This document shows, piece after piece, positions 35,550 to 42,520 of a stretch of DNA of 64,000 nt (positions are counted from its first letter, which is position 1; every line of letters starts with the position of its first letter). Under the pieces are notes generated by a model. It ran no database searches. It was not told the DNA's origin and worked only from the letters and a program-made list of their open reading frames with translations. Source of the DNA: UBA8190 sp003453695 (lineage in GTDB: Bacteria > Actinomycetota > Acidimicrobiia > Acidimicrobiales > UBA8190). The DNA lies in the NCBI GenBank assembly GCA_036796975.1, contig DAIRBY010000007.1, positions 16,410 to 80,409 on the forward strand, read 5' to 3'. Position numbers and translations under genes: made by a program.

Positions 35550-35917
35550 CACAGCACCTCCGGAGCGAGCGAGACGATGCGCATGAACTTCTTGTCCCGC
35601 AGCTCGCGGCCCACGGGGCCGAAGATGCGGGTGCCCCGGGGCTGCTGCTGCTCGTTGATGAGCACCGCCGCGTTCTCGTCGAACCTGATGTAGCTGCCGT
35701 CGGGACGCCGCCGCTCCTTGGCGGTGCGCACCACCACGCACTTCACGACTTCACCCTTCTTCACGCCGGCACCGGGGATGGCGTCCTTGACGGTAGCCAC
35801 GAACACGTCGCCGATGCCGGCATAGCGCCGGCGCGACCCGCCCAGCACCTTGATGCACAGCACCTCGCGGGCGCCCGAGTTGTCGGCCACCTTGAGCCGC
35901 GACTCCTGCTGGATCAC
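35549..35917 (-). CDS. rplN: 50S ribosomal protein uL14
   Basis: This 122-residue protein begins VIQQESRLKVADNSGAREVL and has GGSRRRYAGIGDVFVATVKD, RRPDGSYIRFDENAAVLIN and GTRIFGPVGRELR. GTG at 35917 overlaps the rpsQ stop by four bases. It forms part of an inter-subunit bridge. Confidence 0.98.
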   Translation of the reverse strand: MIQQESRLKVADNSGAREVLCIKVLGGSRRRYAGIGDVFVATVKDAIPGAGVKKGEVVKCVVVRTAKERRRPDGSYIRFDENAAVLINEQQQPRGTRIFGPVGRELRDKKFMRIVSLAPEVL

Positions 35918-36192
35918 CGGGCACGCTCCAGCACCTCGGTGACCCGCCACCGCTTGGTCTTTGACTGCGGCCGCGTCTCCATGACCCGCACCTTGTCGCC
36001 GACCTTGGCGTCGTCGGTGGGGTCGTGGGCGTACAGCTTGGTGGTGCGCTGCACCGTCTTCCCGTAGCGGGCGTGGCGGACGCGCTCGACCACGGCCACC
36101 ACGACGGTGGAGGCCATCTTGTCGGACACCACCGTGCCCTCTCGCACCTTGCGGACGCCGCGCTGCGGTGTCCCGGCATCGCCCTCGGCCAT
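35914..36192 (-). CDS. rpsQ: 30S ribosomal protein uS17
   Basis: This 92-residue protein has REGTVVSDKMASTVVVAVVE, RHARYGKTVQRTTKLYAHDP and GDKVRVMETRPQSKTKRWRV. ATG at 36192 shares a base with the rpmC stop codon; a GTG one codon earlier is also open. Confidence 0.97.
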   Translation of the reverse strand: MAEGDAGTPQRGVRKVREGTVVSDKMASTVVVAVVERVRHARYGKTVQRTTKLYAHDPTDDAKVGDKVRVMETRPQSKTKRWRVTEVLERAR

Positions 36193-36779
36193 CACTGCTC
36201 CTCCCCGTCGGCCGCCTGGGCCTCTGCGTCTTCGTCCTCAGCCGCCTTGGTCCGGCCCCGCCGGCGGCGCAGCCGGGGCCGCTTCTCCTCGGCCGACTCG
36301 GGCTCCTCGGCCTCCCCCGCCCCCGGGGACTGCTCGTCGTCCGCTCCCAGGGCACCGAGGGACTCGGCCTCGTCCTCGGCCTCGAGGACCTCGGCCTCGA
36401 CGGTGTCGTCGTCCTCGAGGAGCCCCTCTAGCTGGACCTCCTCTGTGGCCTCGGCGACTTCGTCGGCCAGCACCTCCTCGGGGTGCTCGTCCTCGAAGGC
36501 CTCTTGTTCCTCCCGGGCGCGCTCGGGGCGGCGCCGGGGACGGCGCTCCACGGGCGGGGCGGGCTCGATGGTGCGGCCCTCGGCCATGGCGATCTCGTAG
36601 TCGCGCAGCAGCGTGAGGACCCGGGCCACGTCCTTTTTCACCTGGCCCAGGCGCGCCGTGTTGTCCAGCTGCCCGGTGGCCACCTGGAAGCGCAGGTTGA
36701 GCAGCTCGCGGCGGTACTCGTCGAGACGGGTCTCGAGCTCCTCGTAGTCGAGCTCACGCAGCTCAGCGGCGCTCACCAC
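36192..36779 (-). CDS. rpmC: 50S ribosomal protein uL29 with a long acidic C-terminal tail
   Basis: This 195-residue protein holds the normal L29 two-helix core in the first 70 or so residues: ELRELDYEELETRLDEYRRE, LLNLRFQVATGQLDN and VKKDVARVLTLLRDYEIA. The remaining roughly 120 residues are a tail made mostly of Glu, Asp and Ala (AEVLEAEDEAESLGALGADD) with a basic patch KRPRLRRRRGRTK near the end. The family is usually 60-80 residues. uL29 lies at the tunnel exit beside uL23, where SRP and trigger factor dock. The GTG at 36779 (or 36776) is used. Confidence 0.93.
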   Translation of the reverse strand: MVSAAELRELDYEELETRLDEYRRELLNLRFQVATGQLDNTARLGQVKKDVARVLTLLRDYEIAMAEGRTIEPAPPVERRPRRRPERAREEQEAFEDEHPEEVLADEVAEATEEVQLEGLLEDDDTVEAEVLEAEDEAESLGALGADDEQSPGAGEAEEPESAEEKRPRLRRRRGRTKAAEDEDAEAQAADGEEQ

Positions 36780-36781
36780 GG

Positions 36782-37219
36782 TCAGACCTCCACCTCGGCC
36801 GCGCCGTGGGTGCCGGGGCGCACCACGAACTTGGCCTTGAAGGGCAGCTTCTGGATGGCGCGGTCCATGGCCTCCTTGGCCAGGACGGGCTCCACACCGG
36901 CCAGCTCGAAGAGGATGCGGCCGGGACGCACCACCGCCACCCAGTGTTCGGGATTCCCCTTGCCCGAGCCCATCCGGGTCTCGGCCGGCTTCTGGGTGAC
37001 GGGCTTGTCGGGGAAGACGCGGATCCACACCTTGCCACCGCGCTTCACATGGCGGGTCATGGCGATTCGGGCCGCTTCGATCTGGCGCTGGGTGAGCCAG
37101 CCCGGCTCGAGGGCCTGGATGCCGTAGTCGCCGAAGTTCACCGACGTGCCGCCCTTGGCCAGCCCGTCGGTGCGCCCGCGGTGCTGCTTGCGGTGCTTCA
37201 CCTTCTTGGGCATCAACAT
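36782..37219 (-). CDS. rplP: 50S ribosomal protein uL16
   Basis: This 145-residue protein begins MLMPKKVKHRKQHRGRTDGL. It has GTSVNFGDYGIQALEPGWLT, RHVKRGGKVWIRVFPDKPVT and GSGKGNPEHWVAVVRPGRIL. ATG at 37219 shares a base with the rpsC stop codon (TGATG), matching the other junctions. It sits next to the peptidyl-transferase centre and A-site tRNA. Confidence 0.97.
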   Translation of the reverse strand: MLMPKKVKHRKQHRGRTDGLAKGGTSVNFGDYGIQALEPGWLTQRQIEAARIAMTRHVKRGGKVWIRVFPDKPVTQKPAETRMGSGKGNPEHWVAVVRPGRILFELAGVEPVLAKEAMDRAIQKLPFKAKFVVRPGTHGAAEVEV

Positions 37220-37383
37220 CAGTCGGACTCCTTGCGGAAGTGCGGGGCCTCGTGGTGCTCGACGCGGGTGCGGCGCTCGATCTCCTCCTCCTCGGCGAGC
37301 AGACGCTCGAGGTCGTCGGCCTCGCCGGCGGGAAGGGCGCCCGGCAACGGGGTGGTGAGGGGCTCCTCCACCTCTCCTTGCTC
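37219..37383 (-). CDS. rpsC: C-terminal acidic tail of uS3 (fragment left of the assembly gap)
   Basis: On the minus strand an open frame runs from the gap to a TGA at 37221-37219 that overlaps the rplP start. It reads EQGEVEEPLTTPLPGALPAG, then DDLERLLAEEEEIERRTRVE, then HHEAPHFRKESD. Position between rpsC and rplP, strand and the overlapping stop/start all say that it is the end of rpsC. The main rpsC part on the other side of the gap contains a similar EQGEP. The tail is strongly acidic, unlike short uS3 proteins. The length lost in the gap is unknown. Confidence 0.8.
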   Translation of the reverse strand, partial: EQGEVEEPLTTPLPGALPAGEADDLERLLAEEEEIERRTRVEHHEAPHFRKESD

Positions 37384-37393
37384 NNNNNNNNNN
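37384..37393. other. Assembly gap (10 N) inside rpsC
   Basis: Ten undetermined bases split the rpsC reading frame. Ten may be only a placeholder length. To the right (37394-37449) the sequence no longer continues the rpsC frame, because a TGA ends it at 37450, so one contig end may be wrong. Confidence 0.99.
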
Positions 37394-37449
37394 CGCGCCG
37401 CTGGCGCTACCCGGGCACTCCGGGGAGCTGCCGGAAATCCTGGCCCGGC

Positions 37450-38262
37450 TCAAGAATCTCTTCGACCTGGCGGCGCGGGGGCGGCTGCGGCGGCACTGCC
37501 CGGCTCGCCCTGCTCGGCACGGCGTCTCCCGCCTCCGGCGGTGACGAGCCGGCGGGGCCGGCTCTGGCCCGAGGTCTCGCCGGCGGCCATGGCGGCCTCG
37601 CGCGAGATCTTGTCCTCGGACGACAGCTTGTAGGGGAGGATGTCGCCCTTGTAGATCCAGGTCTTGACGCCGATGCGGCCGAAGGTGGTGCGGGCCTCAC
37701 GGAAGCCGTAGTCGATGTCGGCCCGAAGCGTGTGCAGCGGGACCCGGCCCTCGCGGTATCCCTCCCGGCGGGCCATCTCCGATCCACCCAGCCGTCCGGC
37801 GCACTGCACCCGGACCCCGAGGGCGCCGGCCTTGGTCACCGTCTGCATGGCCCGCTTCATGGCGCGCCGGAAGGCGACGCGCCGGGCCAGCTGGTCGGCG
37901 ATGCTCTGGGCGATGAGGGCGGCGTCGAGCTCGGGCTGCTTGATCTCCTGGATGTTGAGCTGGATTCGGTTGCGCAGCCCGGTGATGTCCTCGAGCTTCT
38001 TCTTGAGCCGGTCGGCCTCCGAGCCGCGCCGGCCGATGACGATGCCGGGCCGGGCCGTGTGGATGTCCACCCGCAGGCGGTCACGGGTACGCTCGATCTC
38101 GATGCGGCTCACGGCGGCCGCTTCCAGCTGGGACATGAGGTAGTCGCGGATCTTCCAGTCCTCGATGACGAAGTCCTGGTAGTTGCGCTCCTCGAACCAG
38201 CGCGACTTCCAGTCGGTGGTCACGCCGAGGCGGAACCCGTAGGGGTTGACCTTCTGGCCCAT
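37450..38262 (-). CDS. rpsC: 30S ribosomal protein uS3, main part (C-terminus broken by the gap)
   Basis: 270 residues are readable: MGQKVNPYGFRLGVTTDWKS, the KH domain with IHTARPGIVIGRRGSEADRL, VAFRRAMKRAMQTVTKAGAL, REGRVPLHTLRADIDYGF and KTWIYKGDILPYKL. After residue about 225 the sequence becomes Gly/Arg/Ala-rich (TAGGGRRRAEQGEPG) and meets a stop at 37450, just before the gap. An acidic continuation stands beyond the gap (37219-37383), so the stop is most likely an assembly fault. ATG at 38262 shares a base with the rplV stop codon. uS3 lines the mRNA entry channel. Confidence 0.92.
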   Translation of the reverse strand: MGQKVNPYGFRLGVTTDWKSRWFEERNYQDFVIEDWKIRDYLMSQLEAAAVSRIEIERTRDRLRVDIHTARPGIVIGRRGSEADRLKKKLEDITGLRNRIQLNIQEIKQPELDAALIAQSIADQLARRVAFRRAMKRAMQTVTKAGALGVRVQCAGRLGGSEMARREGYREGRVPLHTLRADIDYGFREARTTFGRIGVKTWIYKGDILPYKLSSEDKISREAAMAAGETSGQSRPRRLVTAGGGRRRAEQGEPGSAAAAAPAPPGRRDS

Positions 38263-39149
38263 CAGTCGCTCTCCTCCGCGCCGTCCCCGGCGTCCTCGGT
38301 GTCGTCCCCCGCCTCGTCGTCCTGGGCGGGGGGCTCCTCGGCCTTGGCCGCCTTCCTGCTCCGCCCGACCCGGCGCCGGCCCTTGGCCGGGGCCGCGGCG
38401 GCGGGCTCCTCGGCCTCTTCCTCTTCTTCTGTCTCTTCTGTGTCGGCGGCGACGGCATCCTCGGCGGCGGGGGCGGCCTCCAGCTCGGCGTCGGACTCGG
38501 CCTCGAGCTCGGCGTCGGGCTCGGCCTCGGCCTCGGGCCCGGCTTCCGCCTCGGCCTCCCCGTCCTCGGCCAGCTCGGCGTCGGCCGTTTCGTCTTCGGT
38601 CTCGAGCCCGCCCTCGTCCAGGTCGGTCTGCTCGAACTCCTCGGCCTCGAGATCCTCGTAGGCCTCCTCGTCCGCCTCGTGGGCGGCGGCTTCGGCCGCC
38701 TCCTCACGCCGAGAGGCCGCCACCCGGCGGGACCGCAGGGCGGTCGAGCTGGCCGCCTGCCGGGAGCGGCGGCGGGCCAGGCGGTCCTCGGGGAGCACGC
38801 TCACGATGACCGTGATGTGGCAGGTGCGTTTGCGGACGCGCGTGGCGCGGCCCCGGGCCCGGGGCCGGAAGCGCTTGACGGTGACGCCTTCATCGGCGTA
38901 GCAGGCCGACACGTACAGCTCGTCGGGGTCGAGACCCTCGTTGTTGCGGGCGTTGGACACGGCGGACTCGAGGACCTTGGCCACCACCCGGGCGCCTTCG
39001 CGGGGCGTGGCCCGCAGCACCTCGTGGGCGCGGTCGACCTCCTGTCCCCGGACCAGGTCGAGGACCTGGCGGGCCTTGGTCGCCGACATGCGGTAGTGGC
39101 GCAGCACGGCGCGCGTGCCGGGGCGCTCGTTGGTCTTCACACCGGGCAC
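38262..39149 (-). CDS. rplV: 50S ribosomal protein uL22 with a 180-residue acidic C-terminal tail
   Basis: This is a 295-residue protein. Residues 1-115 are the complete L22 fold: VLRHYRMSATKARQVLDLVR, VVAKVLESAVSNARNNEGL, the tunnel hairpin KRFRPRARGRATRVRKRTCH and ITVIVSVL. From about residue 120 a basic patch (RRRSRQAASSTALRSRR) leads into a very long Glu/Ala/Asp tail with internal repeats (AEAEAGPEAEAEPDAELEAE) and a second basic patch (KGRRRVGRSRKAAK) before the acidic end. Typical bacterial uL22 has 110-130 residues. GTG start at 39149, one base after the rpsS stop codon. Confidence 0.93.
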   Translation of the reverse strand: MPGVKTNERPGTRAVLRHYRMSATKARQVLDLVRGQEVDRAHEVLRATPREGARVVAKVLESAVSNARNNEGLDPDELYVSACYADEGVTVKRFRPRARGRATRVRKRTCHITVIVSVLPEDRLARRRSRQAASSTALRSRRVAASRREEAAEAAAHEADEEAYEDLEAEEFEQTDLDEGGLETEDETADAELAEDGEAEAEAGPEAEAEPDAELEAESDAELEAAPAAEDAVAADTEETEEEEEAEEPAAAAPAKGRRRVGRSRKAAKAEEPPAQDDEAGDDTEDAGDGAEESD

Positions 39150-39150
39150 G

Positions 39151-39429
39151 TCAGCGCCTCGCCTGTCGTTCCTGGCCGGCGTGGAAGCGGAAGGTGCGCG
39201 TGGGCGCGAATTCCCCCAGCTTGTGCCCGACCATGGACTCGGTGACGTAGACGGGGACGTGCTTGCGCCCGTCGTGGATGGCGATGGTGTGGCCCACCAT
39301 GTCGGGGATGATGGTGGAGCGGCGCGACCACGTCTTGATGACGCGCTTCTCGTTGTTGGCGTTCAGGGCGTCCACCTTCTTCAAGAGGTGGTCGTCGACG
39401 AACGGGCCCTTCTTCAGGCTGCGGGGCAT
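39151..39429 (-). CDS. rpsS: 30S ribosomal protein uS19
   Basis: This 92-residue protein begins MPRSLKKGPFVDDHLLKKVD. It has KTWSRRSTIIPDMVGHTIAI, GRKHVPVYVTESMVGHKLGE and FAPTRTFRFHAG. It is a normal-length head protein of the 30S subunit, 18 bp after rplB. Confidence 0.98.
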   Translation of the reverse strand: MPRSLKKGPFVDDHLLKKVDALNANNEKRVIKTWSRRSTIIPDMVGHTIAIHDGRKHVPVYVTESMVGHKLGEFAPTRTFRFHAGQERQARR

Positions 39430-39447
39430 GGGAGCGCTCCTCGCTTC

Positions 39448-40284
39448 CTACCGGCGGGCGCCGCGGGTGCGGCGGCGACGCACGATCATCCGGTCCGACG
39501 GCTTGTGCTGGCCGCGGGTGCGGCCCTCGGGCTTGCCCCAGGGCGACACCGGATGGCGGCCACCCGACGACTTGCCCTCGCCGCCACCGAGAGGGTGGTC
39601 GACCGGGTTCATGGCCACGCCGCGCGTCTGGGGGCGGATGCCCCGCCAGCGGTTGCGCCCGGCCTTGCCCCCCGACACCAGCTCGGCCTCGGGGTTGCCG
39701 ACCTCGCCCAGGGTCCCCCGGCAGTCGATCGGCACCCGGCGCATCTCGGTGGAGGGGAGCCGCAGGGTGGCGAAGGCGCCCTCCTTGGCCACCAGCTGGG
39801 CGCTCATGCCCGCTCCCCGGGCCAGCTTCCCGCCCTGGCCGGGGCGCAGCTCGATGTTGTGCACGGTCGAGCCCACCGGGATGTAGCGCAGCGGCAGGGC
39901 GTTGCCGGTGCGGATCTCCGCTCCCTGGCCGTTCTGCAGCACCTCCCCGACGCGCACGCCGTTGGGGGCGAGGATGTAGCGCTTCTCGCCGTCGTAGTAG
40001 TGGAGCAGGGCGATGCGGGCGTTGCGGTTGGGGTCGTACTCGATGGCGGCCACCTTGGCGGGAACGCCGTCCTTGTCCCGCTTGAAGTCGATGTAGCGGT
40101 ACTGCTGCTTGTGCCCGCCGCCGCGGTGCCGCGACGTCTTGCGGCCGTAGCTGTTGCGGCCGCCGGTCTTGGGCTTCGGGCCCACCAGGCTGCGCTCGGG
40201 ACGCGACCGGGTGATCTCGGAGAAGTCCGAGACGGTCTGGAAGCGCCGTCCGGGGCTGGTGGGCTTGCGCTTGCGCAGGGGCAT
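39448..40284 (-). CDS. rplB: 50S ribosomal protein uL2
   Basis: This 278-residue protein begins MPLRKRKPTSPGRRF. It has GRKTSRHRGGGHKQQYRYID, EYDPNRNARIALLHYYDGEK and the peptidyl-transferase-near motif RGVAMNPVDHPLGGGEGKSS, ending SDRMIVRRRRTRGARR. It is of normal length and sequence. Confidence 0.98.
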   Translation of the reverse strand: MPLRKRKPTSPGRRFQTVSDFSEITRSRPERSLVGPKPKTGGRNSYGRKTSRHRGGGHKQQYRYIDFKRDKDGVPAKVAAIEYDPNRNARIALLHYYDGEKRYILAPNGVRVGEVLQNGQGAEIRTGNALPLRYIPVGSTVHNIELRPGQGGKLARGAGMSAQLVAKEGAFATLRLPSTEMRRVPIDCRGTLGEVGNPEAELVSGGKAGRNRWRGIRPQTRGVAMNPVDHPLGGGEGKSSGGRHPVSPWGKPEGRTRGQHKPSDRMIVRRRRTRGARR

Positions 40285-40297
40285 GTGCGGCGTCCTC

Positions 40298-40591
40298 TCA
40301 GCTCTTCTCGAAGAGGTCGATGCGGTCGCCGGCCTGCAGGGTGACCATGGCCCGCTTGACGTCGGGACGCGACCCCCAGGTGTTGGAGCGGCGGTTGCGA
40401 CGGCGCTTGCCCTTGCGGTTCAAGGTGTTCACCTTGGCCACGTGCACGTTGAAGAGCTGCTCGACGGCGTAGCGGATCTCGGTGCGGTTGGCGTGGGGGG
40501 ACACCTCGAAGACGTAGGTGCCGTCCTCCATGAGGGCGTAGGACTTCTCCGACACCACCGGACGCAGGAGCACCTCTTCGGGAGTCCTCAT
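40298..40591 (-). CDS. rplW: 50S ribosomal protein uL23
   Basis: This 97-residue protein has LLRPVVSEKSYALMEDGTYV, RTEIRYAVEQLFNVHVAKVN and KGKRRRNRRSNTWGSRPDVK. It is the docking site for SRP and trigger factor at the tunnel exit and here has no extension. ATG at 40591 overlaps the rplD stop by four bases (ATGA). Confidence 0.97.
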   Translation of the reverse strand: MRTPEEVLLRPVVSEKSYALMEDGTYVFEVSPHANRTEIRYAVEQLFNVHVAKVNTLNRKGKRRRNRRSNTWGSRPDVKRAMVTLQAGDRIDLFEKS

Positions 40592-41538
40592 GGCTCCTCC
40601 CCCTCTTGGGCGTCGGCGTCGCCGGCCTCGGCCTCGTCAGCGGCGTCGGCAACCGCCTCCCCCTCTTGGGCGTCGGCCTCGGCGGCGTCGGCCTCGGCGG
40701 GGGCGGCGGCCTTCTTGGCGGGGCGGCGGGCCCGGGTGGGGCGGGGCGTGGCGGGTGCCTCCTCGGCCTCCGGCTCCGGCACCTCGGCCTCGGGCTCGGA
40801 CAGCGCCGGCTTGGCGGGGACGGCGGCGTCAGCCTGGGCGAAGGCCTCGGGCCCGGGGCCGCCTGGCAGCGTGGCGTCGGTGAACACCACCCAGTCGTGG
40901 CGCAGCACGTCGTAGGCGTTCAGCTCGGCGGCGGCGATGATGTGGACCTCGGGCAGGTTGCGGAACGAGTAGGCGGCGTCGATGTCGTCGGGGTCGAGGA
41001 CGACGAGGGCCTTGCCGTCGATCTCGAGCGCCCGCAGGGCGTCGACCGCCTGCTTGGTGCGGGGCTCGTCGATGCCCCAGGCGTTGACCACGGCCACCCG
41101 CCCTTCGGCGGCCCGGTCGGACAGCGCCGAGCACAGCGCCAGGCGGATCATCTTCTTCGGGGTGCGCTGGTGGTAGGAGCGGGGCTTGGGGCCGAGGGCG
41201 ACGCCGCCGCCCGCCCACTGCGGGGCGCGCGTCGATCCTTGGCGGGCCCGCCCCGTGCCCTTCTGCTTGTAGGGCTTGGCCCCGCCGCCTCTCACCTCGG
41301 AACGGGTCCGCGTCGACTGGGTGCCGGAGCGGGCCGCCGCCAGCTGGGCGGTGACCACCTGGTGGAGGACGGCGGCGTTGGGCTCGATGCCGAAGATCTC
41401 GGGCGGGAGCGTCATCTCCCCGAGCACGGTGCCGTCGGGGCGGCGACGGGCCACGGTGCGCGACACCGGCTCGGGCCGGGCCCGCCGTACCGACCCGACG
41501 CGGTTGGGGCGCGGGGAGCTCTCGGTGGCAGTGGTCAC
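40588..41538 (-). CDS. rplD: 50S ribosomal protein uL4 with an Ala/Glu-rich C-terminal tail
   Basis: This is a 316-residue protein. The L4 fold is complete: PPEIFGIEPNAAVLHQVVTA, the tunnel loop RTRSEVRGGGAKPYKQKGTG, RARQGSTRAPQWAGGGVALG, KMIRLALCSALSDRAAEGRV and LNAYDVLRHDWVVFT. About 30 residues precede the core and about 85 follow it. The tail alternates acidic, Pro/Ala and one basic segment (TRPTRARRPAKKAAAPAEAD type) and ends with a duplicated DAQEGE unit. Usual length is 200-220. GTG start at 41538 overlaps the rplC stop codon by four bases. Confidence 0.94.
   Translation of the reverse strand: MTTATESSPRPNRVGSVRRARPEPVSRTVARRRPDGTVLGEMTLPPEIFGIEPNAAVLHQVVTAQLAAARSGTQSTRTRSEVRGGGAKPYKQKGTGRARQGSTRAPQWAGGGVALGPKPRSYHQRTPKKMIRLALCSALSDRAAEGRVAVVNAWGIDEPRTKQAVDALRALEIDGKALVVLDPDDIDAAYSFRNLPEVHIIAAAELNAYDVLRHDWVVFTDATLPGGPGPEAFAQADAAVPAKPALSEPEAEVPEPEAEEAPATPRPTRARRPAKKAAAPAEADAAEADAQEGEAVADAADEAEAGDADAQEGEEP
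40596..40677. repeat. 60-bp internal duplication in the uL4 tail
   Basis: A 22-bp identical stretch beginning CCTCCCCCTCTTGGGCGTC occurs at 40596-40617 and again at 40656-40677, exactly 60 bp (20 codons) apart. The encoded tail therefore repeats DAQEGE with a similar Ala/Asp-rich segment between. Frame is preserved. Confidence 0.85.
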
Positions 41539-42188
41539 CGGGCACCTCCGGCCGGGGCCTTGACGCTGTCTCGCAGGACGACCACGCCGCCGCGTGGGCC
41601 CGGGACCGCCCCCTTCACCAGGATCAGCTCCTGCTCGGGGTCGGCCCGAACCACCTCCAGGTTGAGGGCGGTGACCTGGCGCCCCCCCACGCGGCCCGCC
41701 ATGCGGGTGCCCTTGAACACCCGGGCCGGGGTGGCGCAGGCGCCGATGGAACCGGGGGCCCGGTGCTTCTTGTGGTTGCCGTGGGCCGCCCCCTGGCCCT
41801 TGAAATTGTGGCGCTTCATGGCCCCGGTGAAGCCCTTGCCCTTGGACACGGCGATGGCGTCCACGTGGTCGCCCACGGCCAGCACCTCGGCGGTGAGCTC
41901 TTGGCCCACCTCGTAGCCGCTCGAGTCGTCCAGCCGGAGCTCGACGAGACGGCGGCCGGGCTCGATGCCGGCGGAGGCGAAGTGGCCGGCCTCGGGCTTG
42001 GGCAACGACCCGTTGCGGGTCACGCCCCAGGTGACCTGCAGCGCCGAGTACCCCTCCTTCTCGGGGGTCTTGACCTGGACGATCCGCACGGGCGCGACCT
42101 TGAGCACCGTCACCGGCACGGCACGGTGCTGGTCGTCGAAGACCTGGGTCATGCCGACTTTCTCGCCGACGATCGCCTTGGTCGCCAC
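41535..42188 (-). CDS. rplC: 50S ribosomal protein uL3
   Basis: This 217-residue protein begins VATKAIVGEKVGMTQVFDD. It has GKGFTGAMKRHNFKGQGAAH, GSIGACATPARVFKGTRMAG and LILVKGAVPGPRGGVVVLRD. GTG at 42188 starts the conserved protein. It is the first gene of this block because rpsJ, its normal upstream partner, is 9.4 kb away. Confidence 0.96.
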   Translation of the reverse strand: MATKAIVGEKVGMTQVFDDQHRAVPVTVLKVAPVRIVQVKTPEKEGYSALQVTWGVTRNGSLPKPEAGHFASAGIEPGRRLVELRLDDSSGYEVGQELTAEVLAVGDHVDAIAVSKGKGFTGAMKRHNFKGQGAAHGNHKKHRAPGSIGACATPARVFKGTRMAGRVGGRQVTALNLEVVRADPEQELILVKGAVPGPRGGVVVLRDSVKAPAGGAR

Positions 42189-42249
42189 CGGTAGCTGGAC
42201 CTTTCTCGAACTGGGCCCGGGCCGCGCCCCGCGGCGGGGACCCCTGTGG

Positions 42250-42311
42250 GGGTGCCGACCCGGCACCCGTCTCGCACGAAACGCTCCGCCCGGAGAAACC
42301 CGAGCGGAGCG
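42250..42311 (-). promoter_or_regulatory. Two hairpins in the rplC leader
   Basis: Two clear stems precede rplC on the minus strand: CGCTCCGC paired with GCGGAGCG (42282-42289 with 42304-42311, 14-base loop) and GGGTGCC paired with GGCACCC (42250-42256 with 42262-42268, 5-base loop). They lie 62-124 nt before the start codon. Ribosomal protein operons are often controlled through such leaders (L4 in E. coli), so this may be an autogenous control site. The first stem is followed by TTTCG and could also act as a weak terminator for upstream transcripts. Confidence 0.45.
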
Positions 42312-42400
42312 CTCACCAGGATCTGCCCCGAGGTCCCCGGCGGTTGCCCACCAGGCGCTCGGAGACGTCGGATAGGGACGTGGCCGGCGTTCCGGCCGAC

Positions 42401-42422
42401 TGACGAGGTTACACGATCGTCA
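42401..42422. promoter_or_regulatory. Dyad and possible promoter for the rplC operon
   Basis: TGACGA - 10 bp - TCGTCA is a perfect inverted repeat enclosing GTTACACG on the plus strand (CGTGTAAC on the minus), which looks like a -10 box for leftward transcription. The centre of the right arm also forms the palindrome ACGATCGT. Since rplC is cut off from rpsJ, a promoter is expected in 42189-42520, and this is the best candidate. No good -35 is visible. Confidence 0.35.
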
Positions 42423-42480
42423 CACCCCCGGCCACTGGCTTTTTCCGGGGATGCGCCCCGGCCAGGAGCCCCGCATTGCG

Positions 42481-42506
42481 CCCTCCGGGTGGGCCGGACC
42501 GGAGGG
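42481..42506 (-). terminator. Hairpin after the binding-protein gene
   Basis: CCCTCCGG (42481-42488) pairs with CCGGAGGG (42499-42506) around a 10-base loop, starting 15 bp beyond the stop codon of the 42521-43705 gene. There is no T tract, as is common for high-GC terminators. Confidence 0.45.
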
Positions 42507-42520
42507 TCGACCCGGCTGAT

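Noticed and set aside
42440..42460. Hairpin CCGGGG/CCCCGG with a run of five T as a terminator
   Set aside because: The T run precedes the stem for plus-strand transcription and becomes A on the minus strand, so it does not have terminator polarity for either neighbour.
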